DNA from: Burkholderiaceae bacterium
GTDB lineage: Bacteria > Pseudomonadota > Gammaproteobacteria > Burkholderiales > Burkholderiaceae_C
DNA length: 64,000 bases
Direction: 5' to 3'
NCBI GenBank assembly: GCA_026125795.1
Contig: JAHCKM010000004.1
Location: forward strand, 434,001 to 498,000
The notes below the pieces were generated by a model, which ran no database searches, was not told the origin of the DNA, and saw nothing but the letters and a program-made list of their open reading frames with translations. A program made the position numbers and the translations under genes. The first letter of the stretch is position 1; every line of letters begins with the position of its first letter. Positions 1-10,801 of the stretch are shown piece by piece.

Positions 1-1
1 T

Positions 2-1704
<1,703 letters not shown>

Positions 1705-1708
<4 letters not shown>

Positions 1709-2703
1709 GCACTCGGCGTGCCACGCTGATCACCGGCGCCGGGGTGTGGGCCGGCGTGCCAATGGTCATGGCGCAGGCCGCGCGCCAGCGCCGCATCGCG
1801 ATCCTGTCGAACGCGTTGCCCCCAGCCGACATGGCCGGCGCCGACCCTCCCAACCCGACCGTGCGCGCGCTGGTCCACGGCCTGCGCGGGCTGGGCCATG
1901 TTGAGGGAAACAACCTCATGATCGACCGCCGCTCGGCCGAAGGTCGGCTCGAGCGCATCCCCGCGATGGTCGAAGACGTGATCGCTCAACGGCCCGACGT
2001 CATCTTCGTCTTCGGCCCCCTGCTGCTGCGTGCCGCGCAGCAGGCCACGGGCTCGATTGCGATCGTCTCGATGGGCGGCGGATCGGCGATCAGCGCCGCG
2101 AACATGCCACGACCCGGGGGCAACGTGACGGGGCTCGTCACGGATGCCGGGTTCGGCGCGATCAACGGCAAGCGGCTCGAACTGCTCAAGGAAGCGGCGG
2201 CGCCCGTGAGCCGCGTGGTGGCGATCCGACCGCCCGTGCCGGAAGGCGAGGCGATGTGGTCGCCCGAGATCGAAGACGCGGCGCGCCGCCTCGGCCTCAC
2301 GCTGTCGATCGCCGCGGCCGCCGGCGCCGCTGATTTCGATGCGGCGTTTGCCGCCATCGTGCGCGATCGGGCGCATGCGATCTTGTGCGTGGACACGCCG
2401 GCCAACGCCGGCAGCGCGCGCCGCATCATCGAATTCGCGGCGCGCGAGAAGCTGCCCGTTGTCTACGCACAGCGCGTGTACGTCGAGCGTGGCGGACTGA
2501 TGTCCTATGGGGCCGACCTCGTGGACTTGGGGCGGCGTGCCGCCGTGCTGATCGACAAGATCCTGAAGGGCGCCTCGGCCGGTGACCTCCCGATCGAGCA
2601 GCCGACCCGTTTCGAGCTGGTGATCCGGCAGGGCACCGCTCGCGCGCTCGGCCTGGCCCTGCCGCGAGCGCTGCTGCTGCGCGCCGACGAGGTGATCGAT
2701 TGA
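1705..2703 (+). CDS. ABC-type substrate-binding protein (ABC_sub_bind family)
   Basis: Periplasmic binding protein of the family fused to or encoded beside sensor kinases and ABC importers (PF04392 type). The N-terminus has a basic start and a hydrophobic stretch with an Ala-Gln-Ala end near residue 26, consistent with a signal peptide. Recognisable family stretches are RRIAILSN, RPDVIFVFG, RPGGNVTGLVTDAG and GKRLELLKEAAP. It starts inside the kinase stop codon (ATGA) and no permease or ATPase gene follows. Its role here is therefore more likely ligand sensing for the two-component operon than transport; that is inference. The ligand cannot be read from the sequence. Confidence 0.85.
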
Positions 2704-2729
2704 CCGCGACAGTGGCAGCGAGGGACACC

Positions 2730-3107
2730 ATGAGCACGATCCTGATCGTCGAGGACAACGCCAAGAACATGAAGCTGGTGCGCGACCTGCTGCAGCACCA
2801 TGGCCACCGCACGTTGGAGGCCGACACCGGGGAGCAGGGGTATGCATTGGCGCTCCGCGAGCGGCCCGACCTTGTGCTGATGGACATCCAGCTGCCCGAT
2901 GTCAACGGCGACACCGTGCTGGCGCGCATCCGCGAAGACGCGTCGTTCGACGCCATGCCCGTGCTGGCGGTGTCGGCCTCGGTGATGCCCGACGAGCAGC
3001 AGCGCATCGTGCGCTCGGGGTTCGACGGGTTCATCGCCAAGCCGATCTCGATCAAGCCGTTTCTCGCCGCCGTGCAGCGCGCGCTCGAGCAGGGGCGGGC
3101 GAAGTGA
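2730..3107 (+). CDS. Single-domain response regulator (DivK/CheY-like)
   Basis: A stand-alone receiver domain of 125 residues with no output domain. It has the acidic pair E8-D9, phospho-acceptor D52 in LVLMDIQLP, Ser in AVSAS, and the switch lysine in IAKP. I chose the ATG at 2730 because an AGGGA-like ribosome site precedes it and the protein then begins MSTILIVEDN as in DivK-type regulators; a TTG 30 bases upstream is less likely. The next gene overlaps its stop by 4 bases. It probably relays phosphate within the operon started by the histidine kinase. Confidence 0.9.
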   Translation: MSTILIVEDNAKNMKLVRDLLQHHGHRTLEADTGEQGYALALRERPDLVLMDIQLPDVNGDTVLARIREDASFDAMPVLAVSASVMPDEQQRIVRSGFDGFIAKPISIKPFLAAVQRALEQGRAK

Positions 3108-4204
3108 CGTCTCACATCCTCGTGGTTGACGACGTCGAGAAGAACGTGCGTCTGCTGGCCGACGTGCTGGGGGCGCGCGGCTACCGCACCAGCACCGCAG
3201 CGTCGGGCAGCGCGGCGCTCGATTCGATCCGGCGCGACCCGCCCGACCTGGTGCTGCTCGACGTGATGATGCCGGGGATGGACGGCTACGCCGTGTGCCG
3301 GGCCATCCGCGCCGACCCGGTGCACGCGATGCTGCCGGTAGTGCTGGTGACGGCGCTCGATCCGGCGCAGGAGCGCGTCAAGGGTCTCGAGGCGGGCGCC
3401 GACGATTTCCTCAACAAGCCGGTCAACCAGGCCGAGCTGATGGCGCGCGTGCGCTCGCTGCTGCGCATCAAGGCCTATCACGACGAGATCCAGCGTCAGA
3501 AGGCCGAGCTCGCCGAGTGGAACCGCACGCTCGAGCAGCGCGTGGCCGACGGCGTGGCGCAGCTGGAGCGGGTGGGGCGGCTGAAACGGTTTTTTTCGCC
3601 GCAGCTGGCCGAGGCGATCGTCGGCGGCGACGCGAGCGACCCGCTGGTCAGCCACCGGCGCGAGATCACGGTGGTGTTTCTCGACTTGCGCGGGTTCACC
3701 GCGTTCACCGAGACCGCCGATCCCGAGGACGTGATGGGCGTTCTGCGCGAATACCACGCGGCGATGGGGCGGCTGATTCTCGAGCACGAAGGCACGCTGG
3801 AGCGCTTCACCGGCGACGGCATCATGGTGTTCTTCAACGACCCGGTGCCGATCCCCGACGCGGCGCCGCGTGCGGTGCGCATGGCGCTGGCCATGCAGGC
3901 GGCGGTGGCCCAGCTGGCCGACGGCTGGCAGCGCCGCGGCTACCGCCTGAGCATGGGCGTGGGCATTGCGACGGGCTTCGCGACCCTCGGGGCGATCGGC
4001 TTCGAAGGCCGCATCGACTACGGCGCCATCGGCACGGTGACCAACCTGGCGGCCCGGCTGTGCGCCGAGGCGGCCGGCGGCGAAGTGCTGGTGTCGCAGC
4101 GCGTGGTGGCTGCGCTCGGGCCCGGGTTCCAGACCGAGGCGCGCGGCGAGATCCAGCTCAAGGGCTTCCAGCGACTGGTGCCGGTGCTGCGCGTGTGCGG
4201 CTGA
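3104..4204 (+). CDS. Response regulator fused to class III adenylate/guanylate cyclase
   Basis: 366 residues. The N-terminal receiver (about 1-120) has D9-D10, phospho-acceptor D53 in VLLDVMMP and switch Lys in LNKPVN. A charged coiled segment (about 125-165) leads to a class III nucleotidyl cyclase domain (about 180-360). In the cyclase the two metal-binding Asp lie in FLDLRGFTAF and FTGDGIMVFF, and the DYGAIGTVTNLAARL block closes the active site. GTG start overlapping the previous stop (GTGA). A phosphorylation-controlled cyclase beside a Crp/Fnr gene suggests that the operon converts a kinase signal into a cyclic nucleotide. Whether the product is cAMP or cGMP is not decided by what I can see. 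Confidence 0.92.
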   Translation: MTSHILVVDDVEKNVRLLADVLGARGYRTSTAASGSAALDSIRRDPPDLVLLDVMMPGMDGYAVCRAIRADPVHAMLPVVLVTALDPAQERVKGLEAGADDFLNKPVNQAELMARVRSLLRIKAYHDEIQRQKAELAEWNRTLEQRVADGVAQLERVGRLKRFFSPQLAEAIVGGDASDPLVSHRREITVVFLDLRGFTAFTETADPEDVMGVLREYHAAMGRLILEHEGTLERFTGDGIMVFFNDPVPIPDAAPRAVRMALAMQAAVAQLADGWQRRGYRLSMGVGIATGFATLGAIGFEGRIDYGAIGTVTNLAARLCAEAAGGEVLVSQRVVAALGPGFQTEARGEIQLKGFQRLVPVLRVCG

Positions 4205-4231
4205 CGCCGCACATGCGGCATCATTCGCGCC

Positions 4232-4885
4232 GTGGAGGGCCTTTCACCCAGCCAGGCCGCGTCGGCCAGCACGCTGCCCGAGGAGTTGCTCGGTGCGTTG
4301 ACTGCGCTCGGCCACACCCGCGCCTATGCCAAGGGCACGATCGTCGTCACCGAGGGCGAGCCGGCGCTGTCGATGTACTTGATCCATGAAGGCACGCTGC
4401 GCGTGTTCGTGTCCGACGAAGAAGGCCGGGAGGTGGAGCTGAACACCATGGGCCCGGGCGAGTACTTCGGCGAGCTGATGCTCGGCAGCCAGGTGCGCAC
4501 GGCCACCGTGCAGACCACGTCGAAGGCCCGGCTGACGATGATCACCCGAGCCGAATTCGAGCAAGCGCTGGCGGCGCAGCCGGCGCTGGCGTTTCACGTC
4601 ATCCAGCACCTGATCGACCGGGTGCGCCAGCTCAGCCGCAACGTGCAGGGCTTGGTGTCGATGGACGTCTATGGACGCGTTGTGCGCCTGTTCAACGAGC
4701 TGGCGCGCGACGACGGCGGCCAACGCATCGTGCCCGGGCCGCTGAGCCAGCAGAAGATCGCCGACCGGGTCGGGGCCTCGCGCAGCATGATCAATCGCAT
4801 CCTGCAGGACCTGGCCGCGGGCGGCTACATCGAGGCCAGTCGCGAGCAGATCGTGCTGCGCAAGCCGCTGCCCAAGCGCTGGTGA
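4232..4885 (+). CDS. Crp/Fnr-family transcriptional regulator
   Basis: 217 residues. The N-terminal cyclic-nucleotide-binding beta-roll (about 25-130) carries the phosphate-binding cassette GEYFGELML followed by RTATV, matching the FGE-L...R-[ST]-A consensus of nucleotide-binding members. A dimer helix follows, then a Crp-type winged helix with LSQQKIADRVGASRSMINRILQDLAAGGYI. It has no Fnr-type cysteine cluster. The GTG start lies 27 bases after the cyclase gene, so it is probably co-transcribed and is the likely reader of that cyclase's product (inference). Target promoters are unknown. Confidence 0.9.
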   Translation: MEGLSPSQAASASTLPEELLGALTALGHTRAYAKGTIVVTEGEPALSMYLIHEGTLRVFVSDEEGREVELNTMGPGEYFGELMLGSQVRTATVQTTSKARLTMITRAEFEQALAAQPALAFHVIQHLIDRVRQLSRNVQGLVSMDVYGRVVRLFNELARDDGGQRIVPGPLSQQKIADRVGASRSMINRILQDLAAGGYIEASREQIVLRKPLPKRW

Positions 4886-4889
4886 CGCG

Positions 4890-5627
4890 GTGCAGGCGGC
4901 AGGCGGTGGCGCAGGGGCGGGCGCGGGCATCGGCACCGCGCACCGTCGGCGCCTGCGCGAGATCTGGCGCTCGGCCGGCTGGCCTTGCCAGGACCTGATC
5001 GAGGTCGAACTGCTCGCCGCCGGGCTGCTGCAACGCCAGCGCGACGGCGACGGCCGCGAGACCCTGCGCGTGAGCGATGCCGGCATCGCGCTGCTGGCGC
5101 TCACGCTGCAAGGCAACCGCAACGCGCGCGACCCGCACGAGGCCCTGGTGGCGCGTGTGGCTCGGGAGATGCAGCGGGCCGGCCGGGTGGTCTGGCGCGG
5201 CCTGTCGCTTCGAGCCAAGGTGGGCTCGGGCGATGCCGCGGCGTGGGCGATGGCGATGCCCGACGTGTTTTCGATCCGGCACACCACGGTGGAGGACCAT
5301 GTCGAGCCGGTGGCGCACGAGATCAAGGTGCGCCGCGCCGACTTGCTGGCGGACCTGCGCCGTCCCGAGAAGGGCGAGGCGTATCGCGAGCTCAGCAGCC
5401 AGTGCTGGTACGTGCTGCGCGAAGGCATCGGCACGGCCGACGAGATCCCCGAGGCGTTCGGCGTGATGTGCGCGCGCGAATCGGCGCTCGAGGTGCTGCG
5501 GCCGGCGCCGCGGCGCGCGCTGAAGCTGCCGTTCGCCACCTGGATGGCGTTGGCACGGTCCGCGCCCGAGCCGCTGGACGACGAAGCCCAGGGCCGGCTC
5601 GGGGCGCCGCACGGCGCGTCGTACTGA
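4890..5627 (+). CDS. Winged-helix plus PD-(D/E)XK nuclease-like protein (MmcB-like)
   Basis: 245 residues, GTG start 4 bases after the regulator gene. Residues about 17-75 look like a winged helix (LREIWRSAGW...LIEVELLAAGLL). The C-terminal part carries M-P124-D125-V followed by H-E144-I-K146, the spacing of a PD-(D/E)XK nuclease active site, and then RRADLLADLRRPE, which resembles the MmcB family of putative repair endonucleases. No closer function is recognised. The assignment rests on motif spacing only. It may be a passenger at the end of the signalling operon, or a gene regulated by it. Confidence 0.6.
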   Translation: MQAAGGGAGAGAGIGTAHRRRLREIWRSAGWPCQDLIEVELLAAGLLQRQRDGDGRETLRVSDAGIALLALTLQGNRNARDPHEALVARVAREMQRAGRVVWRGLSLRAKVGSGDAAAWAMAMPDVFSIRHTTVEDHVEPVAHEIKVRRADLLADLRRPEKGEAYRELSSQCWYVLREGIGTADEIPEAFGVMCARESALEVLRPAPRRALKLPFATWMALARSAPEPLDDEAQGRLGAPHGASY

Positions 5628-5628
5628 A

Positions 5629-5940
5629 TCAGTGCTGCACGGCTGCGCGCGCCGACGCGCGGGCGGCCGACGGCGCGAGCAGCAGATACAGCAGCGGGCC
5701 GAGCGAGCCGAGCGCCAGCGTGACCAGCGCATAAGGCCAGAAGCGCCGACCGTGTGCGGCGGCGTCGCGCCACATCCAGGCCAGCACCAGCACGAGGGCG
5801 ATGACGATGTCGACGTACACCTGCCAGCCGGCCGGTGTGCTCAGCAGTTGTTCATAAAAGCCGACCAGTCCGGTCTGTGCCAGCACCCAGAGCGTGAAGG
5901 CGCTGAAGGCGGCGGTGACGGCGATGAGCAGCGGTCGCAT
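5629..5940 (-). CDS. Small membrane protein (DUF2834-like)
   Basis: 103 residues, three predicted membrane segments: about 3-20, 38-55 (YVDIVIALVLVLAWMW) and 66-88 (FWPYALVTLALGSLGPLLYLLLAP). The ATG at 5940 has an AAGGAG ribosome site just upstream; a longer frame upstream has no such support. The pattern of a short N-terminal segment and a central charged WRDA loop resembles DUF2834 proteins, but the match is from memory and weak. It ends one base from the converging nuclease-like gene. Function unknown. Confidence 0.65.
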   Translation of the reverse strand: MRPLLIAVTAAFSAFTLWVLAQTGLVGFYEQLLSTPAGWQVYVDIVIALVLVLAWMWRDAAAHGRRFWPYALVTLALGSLGPLLYLLLAPSAARASARAAVQH

Positions 5941-6019
5941 GGCGAATCTCCTTTCGTCGGTGTGGATGCGATGCGTGCACTGTCGCCGCGAGCGATCGTG
6001 GCGGCTACTACGTCTCAGG

Positions 6020-6790
6020 TCATGGCGTTGCGTCGGGCTTGGTCGGATCGCTGGCATACGCAGCGTGCAGGTGCGCCGGCTTGGCCGCGCGCTTGCGCAT
6101 GCGGATGTTGAGCATCTCGACGGCCAGCGCGAACGCCATGCCGAAGTAGATGTAGCCCTTGGGCACGTGATGGTCGAAGCCCTCGGCGATCAGCACCACG
6201 CCCACCACCACCAGGAACGACAGCGCCAGCATCTTGATCGACGGGTGGTCCGACACGAAGCGGCCGATCGCGCCGGCGAACAACATCATCAGCCCCACCG
6301 ACAACACCACCGCGGCCACCATTACCGCGATCTCGTCGACCATGCCGACCGCAGTGATGATCGAATCGAGCGAGAACACCATGTCGACAATCAGGATCTG
6401 CAGGATCACGGCCGCAAACGTGGCCTTCACCGCGCTGGAGGCGTGGCCTTCCTCGCCTTCGAGCGATTGATGGATCTCGCTGGTGCTCTTCCACAGCAGG
6501 AACAGGCCGCCGGCAATCAGGATCAGGTCGCGCCCCGAGATCTCCTCGCCGAGCACGCTGAACAGCGGCGCCACCAGGCCGACGATCCAGGACAGCACCA
6601 GCAACAGGCCGATGCGCATGAACATCGCACCGCCCAGGCCGATGCGGCGTGCCAGGTCACGGCGCTCGCGCGGCAGCCGGTCCACCAGGATCGAGATGAA
6701 GATGATGTTGTCGATGCCGAGCACCAACTCCAGCATCGTCAGCGTGGCCAGCGCAATCCAGGCCTGCGGGTCGGTGAGAAGTTCCAACAT
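6020..6790 (-). CDS. TerC family integral membrane protein
   Basis: 256 residues with about seven membrane helices. Family hallmarks are the acidic intramembrane motifs ELVLGIDNIIFISI near the N-terminus and DMVFSLDSIITAVGM in the second half, which are thought to bind metal in TerC/Alx/MeeY proteins. The ATG at 6790 starts MLELLTDPQAW, the usual TerC N-terminus; the upstream in-frame extension is compositionally foreign. Members are linked to manganese export or tellurite resistance. There are no ter stress genes nearby, so a metal-homeostasis role is the more likely one. Confidence 0.9.
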   Translation of the reverse strand: MLELLTDPQAWIALATLTMLELVLGIDNIIFISILVDRLPRERRDLARRIGLGGAMFMRIGLLLVLSWIVGLVAPLFSVLGEEISGRDLILIAGGLFLLWKSTSEIHQSLEGEEGHASSAVKATFAAVILQILIVDMVFSLDSIITAVGMVDEIAVMVAAVVLSVGLMMLFAGAIGRFVSDHPSIKMLALSFLVVVGVVLIAEGFDHHVPKGYIYFGMAFALAVEMLNIRMRKRAAKPAHLHAAYASDPTKPDATP

Positions 6791-6939
6791 GGCGGTGTCC
6801 TCGTGGGCGTTGACGGCGGCGCATTCTGCCGCCTCGTGCAAGGGCCGCGTCGATCCCAGGGCCACGGCCGATGCGGGCCTGCGGGGCGCCCGCGGCCGGC
6901 GCACAATCAACGCTTGGCGTGGCGTCAAGCGGAGGTTCC

Positions 6940-8499
6940 ATGGCTCGTCGACCCGGCTTGTTTGGTGTGGCCAGCGCGTTGGCGGCGATGGGATTCAGCG
7001 CGGCCGCGTGGGCGGCCGATGCCGTGGCCTGGCAGCCGGCCGCCAACGACGCCGACATCGAGCGGGCATTTGTCAGCGCGCGTGCCGAGAACAAGCCGGT
7101 GCTGCTGTACTGGGGTGCCAAGTGGTGCCCGCCGTGCAACCAGCTCAAGGCCACGCTGTTCAACCGCCACGATTTCATCGAGCGCAGCAAGTCGCTGGTG
7201 CCGGTGGAGATCGACGGCGATCTGCCGGGCGCGCAGAAATTGGGCAGCCGCTTCAAGGTGAGCGGCTACCCGACGATGGTGCTGATGCGCAGCGACGGCA
7301 CCGAGATCACGCGCCTGCCGGGTGAGGCCGATGCACCGCGCGTGCTGCAGCTGCTGCAGCTCGGCCTGGCTGGGGGCCGCCCGACCAAGTCGGTGCTGGC
7401 CGACGCGCGCGACGGCAAGCCGATCAGCGGCCCCGAGTGGCGCATGTTGGCGTTCTACTCCTGGATCACCGACGAGTCGCAGCTGGTGCCGGCTGCCGAG
7501 AGGCCCGGCGTGCTGGCCGAGCTCGCCGCCGCCTGTCCGCCGACCGAAGCCGACAGCGCGACGCGCCTGATGCTCAAGGCCATGGCCGACAGCGATGACG
7601 GCAAGGGCGTGAGGGCCGATGCCGCGCTGCGCAAGCAGGTGCGCGGCTGGCTCGCCGACCCCAAGGTGGCACGCGCACAGATGGACGTGCTCACCAACCA
7701 CGCCGCCGAGATCACCAAGGCGCTGTCGGCGCCCGGCACGGCCGACCGCAAGACCATCGTCGCGGCCTACGACGCGGCGCTGCAGAAGCTGCAAGCCGAC
7801 CGCACACTGTCACGCGCCGACCGGCTCAGTGCGCTCAATGCGCGCATCGACCTCGCGCGCATCGACCTGGCCAAGACCGAGCGCCACCCAAAGATCGCGC
7901 CGGCGCTGCAGAAGCAGGTGCGCGAGATGAGCGCATCGGCCGATCGCGAGATCACCGACGGTTACGAGCGCCAGGCCGTGATCACCGGCGCGGCCTACGT
8001 GCTGGGCCAGGCCGGGTTGTGGAACGACTCCGACGCGCTGCTGAAGGCCAACCTCGCGAAGAGCCACTCGCCCTACTACCTGATGAGCCAGCTCGGCGGC
8101 AACGCACGCAAACTGGGCCAGAAGGACGAAGCGCTGCGCTGGTACGAAGAAGCCTTCGCGCGCAGCGAAGGTCCCGCCACCCGGCTGCAATGGGGCGCTC
8201 AGTACGTGAGCGCATTGGTCGAGCTGGCGCCGGCCGACGGAGCACGTGTCGAGCGCGCGGTGTCGCGCATGATCGACGACGCGGCGCAAGACAAAGCTGC
8301 CTTCGATGGACGCAGCGCGCGCTCACTGGCGCGCGTGGGCAAGCAGCTCGTGCAATGGAATCGCGACGGCAAGCACGACGCGGTGCTCGAACGGCTGCGC
8401 GCCAAGCTGGTGCCGGTGTGCGCCAAGCTCGATGGGGACGCCGCGTCGCGCGCCGCGTGCGAAGGCACATTCCGGACGGCGGGCAAACCGAGCGCGTGA
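6940..8499 (+). CDS. Exported thioredoxin-fold protein with long helical C-terminal region
   Basis: 519 residues. A signal peptide (about 1-26, ending AWAADA) is followed by a thioredoxin domain (about 33-145) with the redox motif C63-P-P-C66 in WGAKWCPPCNQL and the cis-Pro segment SGYPTMVLM. The remaining 370 residues look like an alpha-helical, TPR-like scaffold (for example GQKDEALRWYEEAFARSEG). GGAGG stands 5 bases before the ATG. It probably acts in the periplasm as a disulfide or thiol oxidoreductase on an unknown partner. The long C-terminal region is unusual, since typical TlpA/DsbE proteins have under 200 residues. Confidence 0.85.
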   Translation: MARRPGLFGVASALAAMGFSAAAWAADAVAWQPAANDADIERAFVSARAENKPVLLYWGAKWCPPCNQLKATLFNRHDFIERSKSLVPVEIDGDLPGAQKLGSRFKVSGYPTMVLMRSDGTEITRLPGEADAPRVLQLLQLGLAGGRPTKSVLADARDGKPISGPEWRMLAFYSWITDESQLVPAAERPGVLAELAAACPPTEADSATRLMLKAMADSDDGKGVRADAALRKQVRGWLADPKVARAQMDVLTNHAAEITKALSAPGTADRKTIVAAYDAALQKLQADRTLSRADRLSALNARIDLARIDLAKTERHPKIAPALQKQVREMSASADREITDGYERQAVITGAAYVLGQAGLWNDSDALLKANLAKSHSPYYLMSQLGGNARKLGQKDEALRWYEEAFARSEGPATRLQWGAQYVSALVELAPADGARVERAVSRMIDDAAQDKAAFDGRSARSLARVGKQLVQWNRDGKHDAVLERLRAKLVPVCAKLDGDAASRAACEGTFRTAGKPSA

Positions 8500-8548
8500 T
8501 CGGCGCCGGCGCGGCCCGGGTGCGCTGCGTCGGCCACAATGCGCGCCC

Positions 8549-10018
8549 ATGGCACGATGGCGTTGTTGGTGGGCCGCATGTTGGAGCGTCGCGTGGCTGT
8601 GCGGGGCGTCGGCGTGGGCTCAGACGGCACCACTGCAGCCGTGCCGGCTCAAGGGCGTGGTGCACGAGGCGCAGTGTGGAAGCGTGAAACGTCCGCTCGA
8701 CCCGGCGCGGCCCGAGGGCGCTGCAATCGACGTCCACTTCGCCGTGCTGCCGGCGCTGGCACGCAACAAGCTCGCCGATCCTGTGTTCTTCATCGCCGGT
8801 GGGCCGGGACAGAGCGCGATCGAGCTGGCGGGCCCGCTGGCCGCGCAGTTTGCACGCCTGAGCAACCGGCGCGACCTGGTGCTGGTCGACCAGCGCGGCA
8901 CCGGCCGCAGTGCGCCGCTGCGCTGCGATGACGATGAAGACGCGCTGCGCCCGCTCGCCGAGACGATCGACGAGGCCGCGCAGCTGAAGCGGCTGGCGGC
9001 GTGCCGCGAGCGCCTGAGCGCGTTGCCGCACGGTGATCTGCGCCACTACGGCACCACGGCCGCGATGGGCGACCTCGACGCGGTACGCGTCGCCCTCGGC
9101 TTCAAGCAGATCAACCTGGTGGGCGCCTCCTACGGGACGCGCGCCGCGCTGGAGTACATGCGGCTGTTCCCGCACGCCGTGCGCCGCGCCGTGCTTGACG
9201 GCGTGGCGCCGGCCGACATGGCGCTGCCGGCGTCGTTCGCCACCGACAACCAGGCGGCGTTGGACGGTTTGTTCTCCTGGTGCGCCGACAATGCCGATTG
9301 CCGTGCGCGTCATCCGAGGCTGCGCGAGAAGTGGCAGGCATTGCTTGACTCGATGCCGCGCGAGGCGACGGTGGTTCATCCGTTCAGCGGGCGCGAAGAG
9401 CGCCTGCGGCTGACGCGTGAAGCGGTGCTCGGCATGGTGCGCACGCCGCTGTACCTGCCGTCGCTGGCGGCCGCGCTGCCGCAGGCCATCGCCGATGCGG
9501 CCGACGGCCGCTTCGCCGCTCTGGCCGGCCTGGCCTCGGCGCTGAGCGGGCCCGGTCGCACCCTGTACACCGGGATGCACTTCTCGGTGCTGTGCACCGA
9601 GGATCTGCCGCGCATGCCGCTCGCACCGGAACCGGACGCCACGCAGTTCGGTCCCGCGTTCGCGCGCGTCTACCAGCAGGCTTGCGCCGCGTGGCCGCGT
9701 GGCACCGTCGACCCGGCCTTCTACACGACGCGTCCTGCCTCGGCGGCGATCTGGCTGCTGTCCGGCGGCGACGATCCGGCCACGCCACCCCGCCACGCGG
9801 CCCGCGTGGCGCAGGCCCTGGGCCCGAAGGCGCGACACACCGTGGTGTCGCACGGCGGGCATGGCGTGATGGCTTTGCCGTGCCTGCGTGATGCGGTGCA
9901 GCGCTTCATCGATGCGGCGAGCGACGAAGAAGCGCTGAAGCTCGACGGCGATTGCGCGGCCGCGGTACCGCGTCCGAGGGTGTTCGTGCCGTTGGCGTCG
10001 GCGGCGTCCGCGCCATGA
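8549..10018 (+). CDS. Exported alpha/beta hydrolase (TAP-type aminopeptidase-like)
   Basis: 489 residues. A short signal peptide (about 1-24, ending SAWAQ) is followed by an alpha/beta hydrolase core: oxyanion HG-like segment FFIAGGPGQSA, nucleophile elbow G-A-S194-Y-G, and late acid/His elements near SGGDDPATPP and VVSHGGHGVM. The arrangement matches tripeptidyl aminopeptidase and prolyl-aminopeptidase-like secreted hydrolases with the TAP C-terminal domain. Two Cys pairs fit a periplasmic location. The stop overlaps the ATG of the ABC ATPase gene, so it belongs to that operon. The substrate is not predictable. Confidence 0.87.
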   Translation: MARWRCWWAACWSVAWLCGASAWAQTAPLQPCRLKGVVHEAQCGSVKRPLDPARPEGAAIDVHFAVLPALARNKLADPVFFIAGGPGQSAIELAGPLAAQFARLSNRRDLVLVDQRGTGRSAPLRCDDDEDALRPLAETIDEAAQLKRLAACRERLSALPHGDLRHYGTTAAMGDLDAVRVALGFKQINLVGASYGTRAALEYMRLFPHAVRRAVLDGVAPADMALPASFATDNQAALDGLFSWCADNADCRARHPRLREKWQALLDSMPREATVVHPFSGREERLRLTREAVLGMVRTPLYLPSLAAALPQAIADAADGRFAALAGLASALSGPGRTLYTGMHFSVLCTEDLPRMPLAPEPDATQFGPAFARVYQQACAAWPRGTVDPAFYTTRPASAAIWLLSGGDDPATPPRHAARVAQALGPKARHTVVSHGGHGVMALPCLRDAVQRFIDAASDEEALKLDGDCAAAVPRPRVFVPLASAASAP

Positions 10019-10764
10019 TCGAGGTGAACGCGGTGCACAAGCGCTTTGTGTCCGGACGCGGGCGCAAGGCCAAGGTGGTGCAGGCGGTGCGCGGCGTGAG
10101 CTTTCGCGCCGCCGACGGCCGCATCACCGCGGTGCTCGGGCCCAACGGCGCCGGCAAGACCACCACGCTGCGCATGGCGGCCGCGCTGCTCGAACCGGAC
10201 AGCGGGCACATCTCGGTGGACGGCATCCACGTCGCCGCACGGCCCCAACAGGCGCTGGCGCGCATGGGCGTGCTGTCGGACGCGCGCGGGCTCTACCCGC
10301 GCCTCACGGCACGCGAGAACATCGTTTACCACGCACGACTGCATGGTTTGGCCGACGCTCCTGCACATGCACGTGCGGAGCAGCTCGCAGGGCTGCTCGA
10401 TTTCAGCGGCCTGCTGGAGCGCCGCACGGATGGCTTCAGCCAGGGCGAACGCATGAAGACCGCGCTGGCGCGCGCGCTGGTGCACGATCCGCCGAACATC
10501 GTGCTCGACGAGCCGACCAACGGTTTGGACGTGCAGTCGATCCGCGGCCTGCGCGACGTGCTGCGCCGCCTGCGTGACGAACACGGCAAGTGCATCGTGT
10601 TCTGCACCCACATCATGCAGGAGGTGCCGCGGCTGTGCGACCACGTGGTGGTGGTGTCGCACGGTCGCACGGTGGCCGAAGGCAGCGTGGAGGAGTTGTG
10701 CCGCCGCGCCGGTCACGCGGACTTCGAAGAGACCTTCGTCCGGCTGGCGTTCGGCGCCCCATGA
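10015..10764 (+). CDS. ABC transporter ATP-binding protein (NatA-like)
   Basis: 249 residues, a single nucleotide-binding domain. Walker A GPNGAGKTT (42-50), Q-loop region ARMGVLSDARGLYPRLT, a signature of the form FSQGERMKTALAR, Walker B NIVLDEPTNGLD, and a His switch in CTHIMQE. The signature has Gln for the usual Ser-Gly and matches NatA-type exporters. Starts in the stop of the hydrolase gene (ATGA) and is followed by its membrane partner 37 bases downstream. Presumed ATPase of an exporter of sodium ions, drugs or lipids; the cargo is unknown. Confidence 0.93.
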   Translation: MIEVNAVHKRFVSGRGRKAKVVQAVRGVSFRAADGRITAVLGPNGAGKTTTLRMAAALLEPDSGHISVDGIHVAARPQQALARMGVLSDARGLYPRLTARENIVYHARLHGLADAPAHARAEQLAGLLDFSGLLERRTDGFSQGERMKTALARALVHDPPNIVLDEPTNGLDVQSIRGLRDVLRRLRDEHGKCIVFCTHIMQEVPRLCDHVVVVSHGRTVAEGSVEELCRRAGHADFEETFVRLAFGAP

Positions 10765-10801
10765 GCAAGGCCCGCCAGGCCGAAGGCTCCAGAGCGCGCG
10801 C

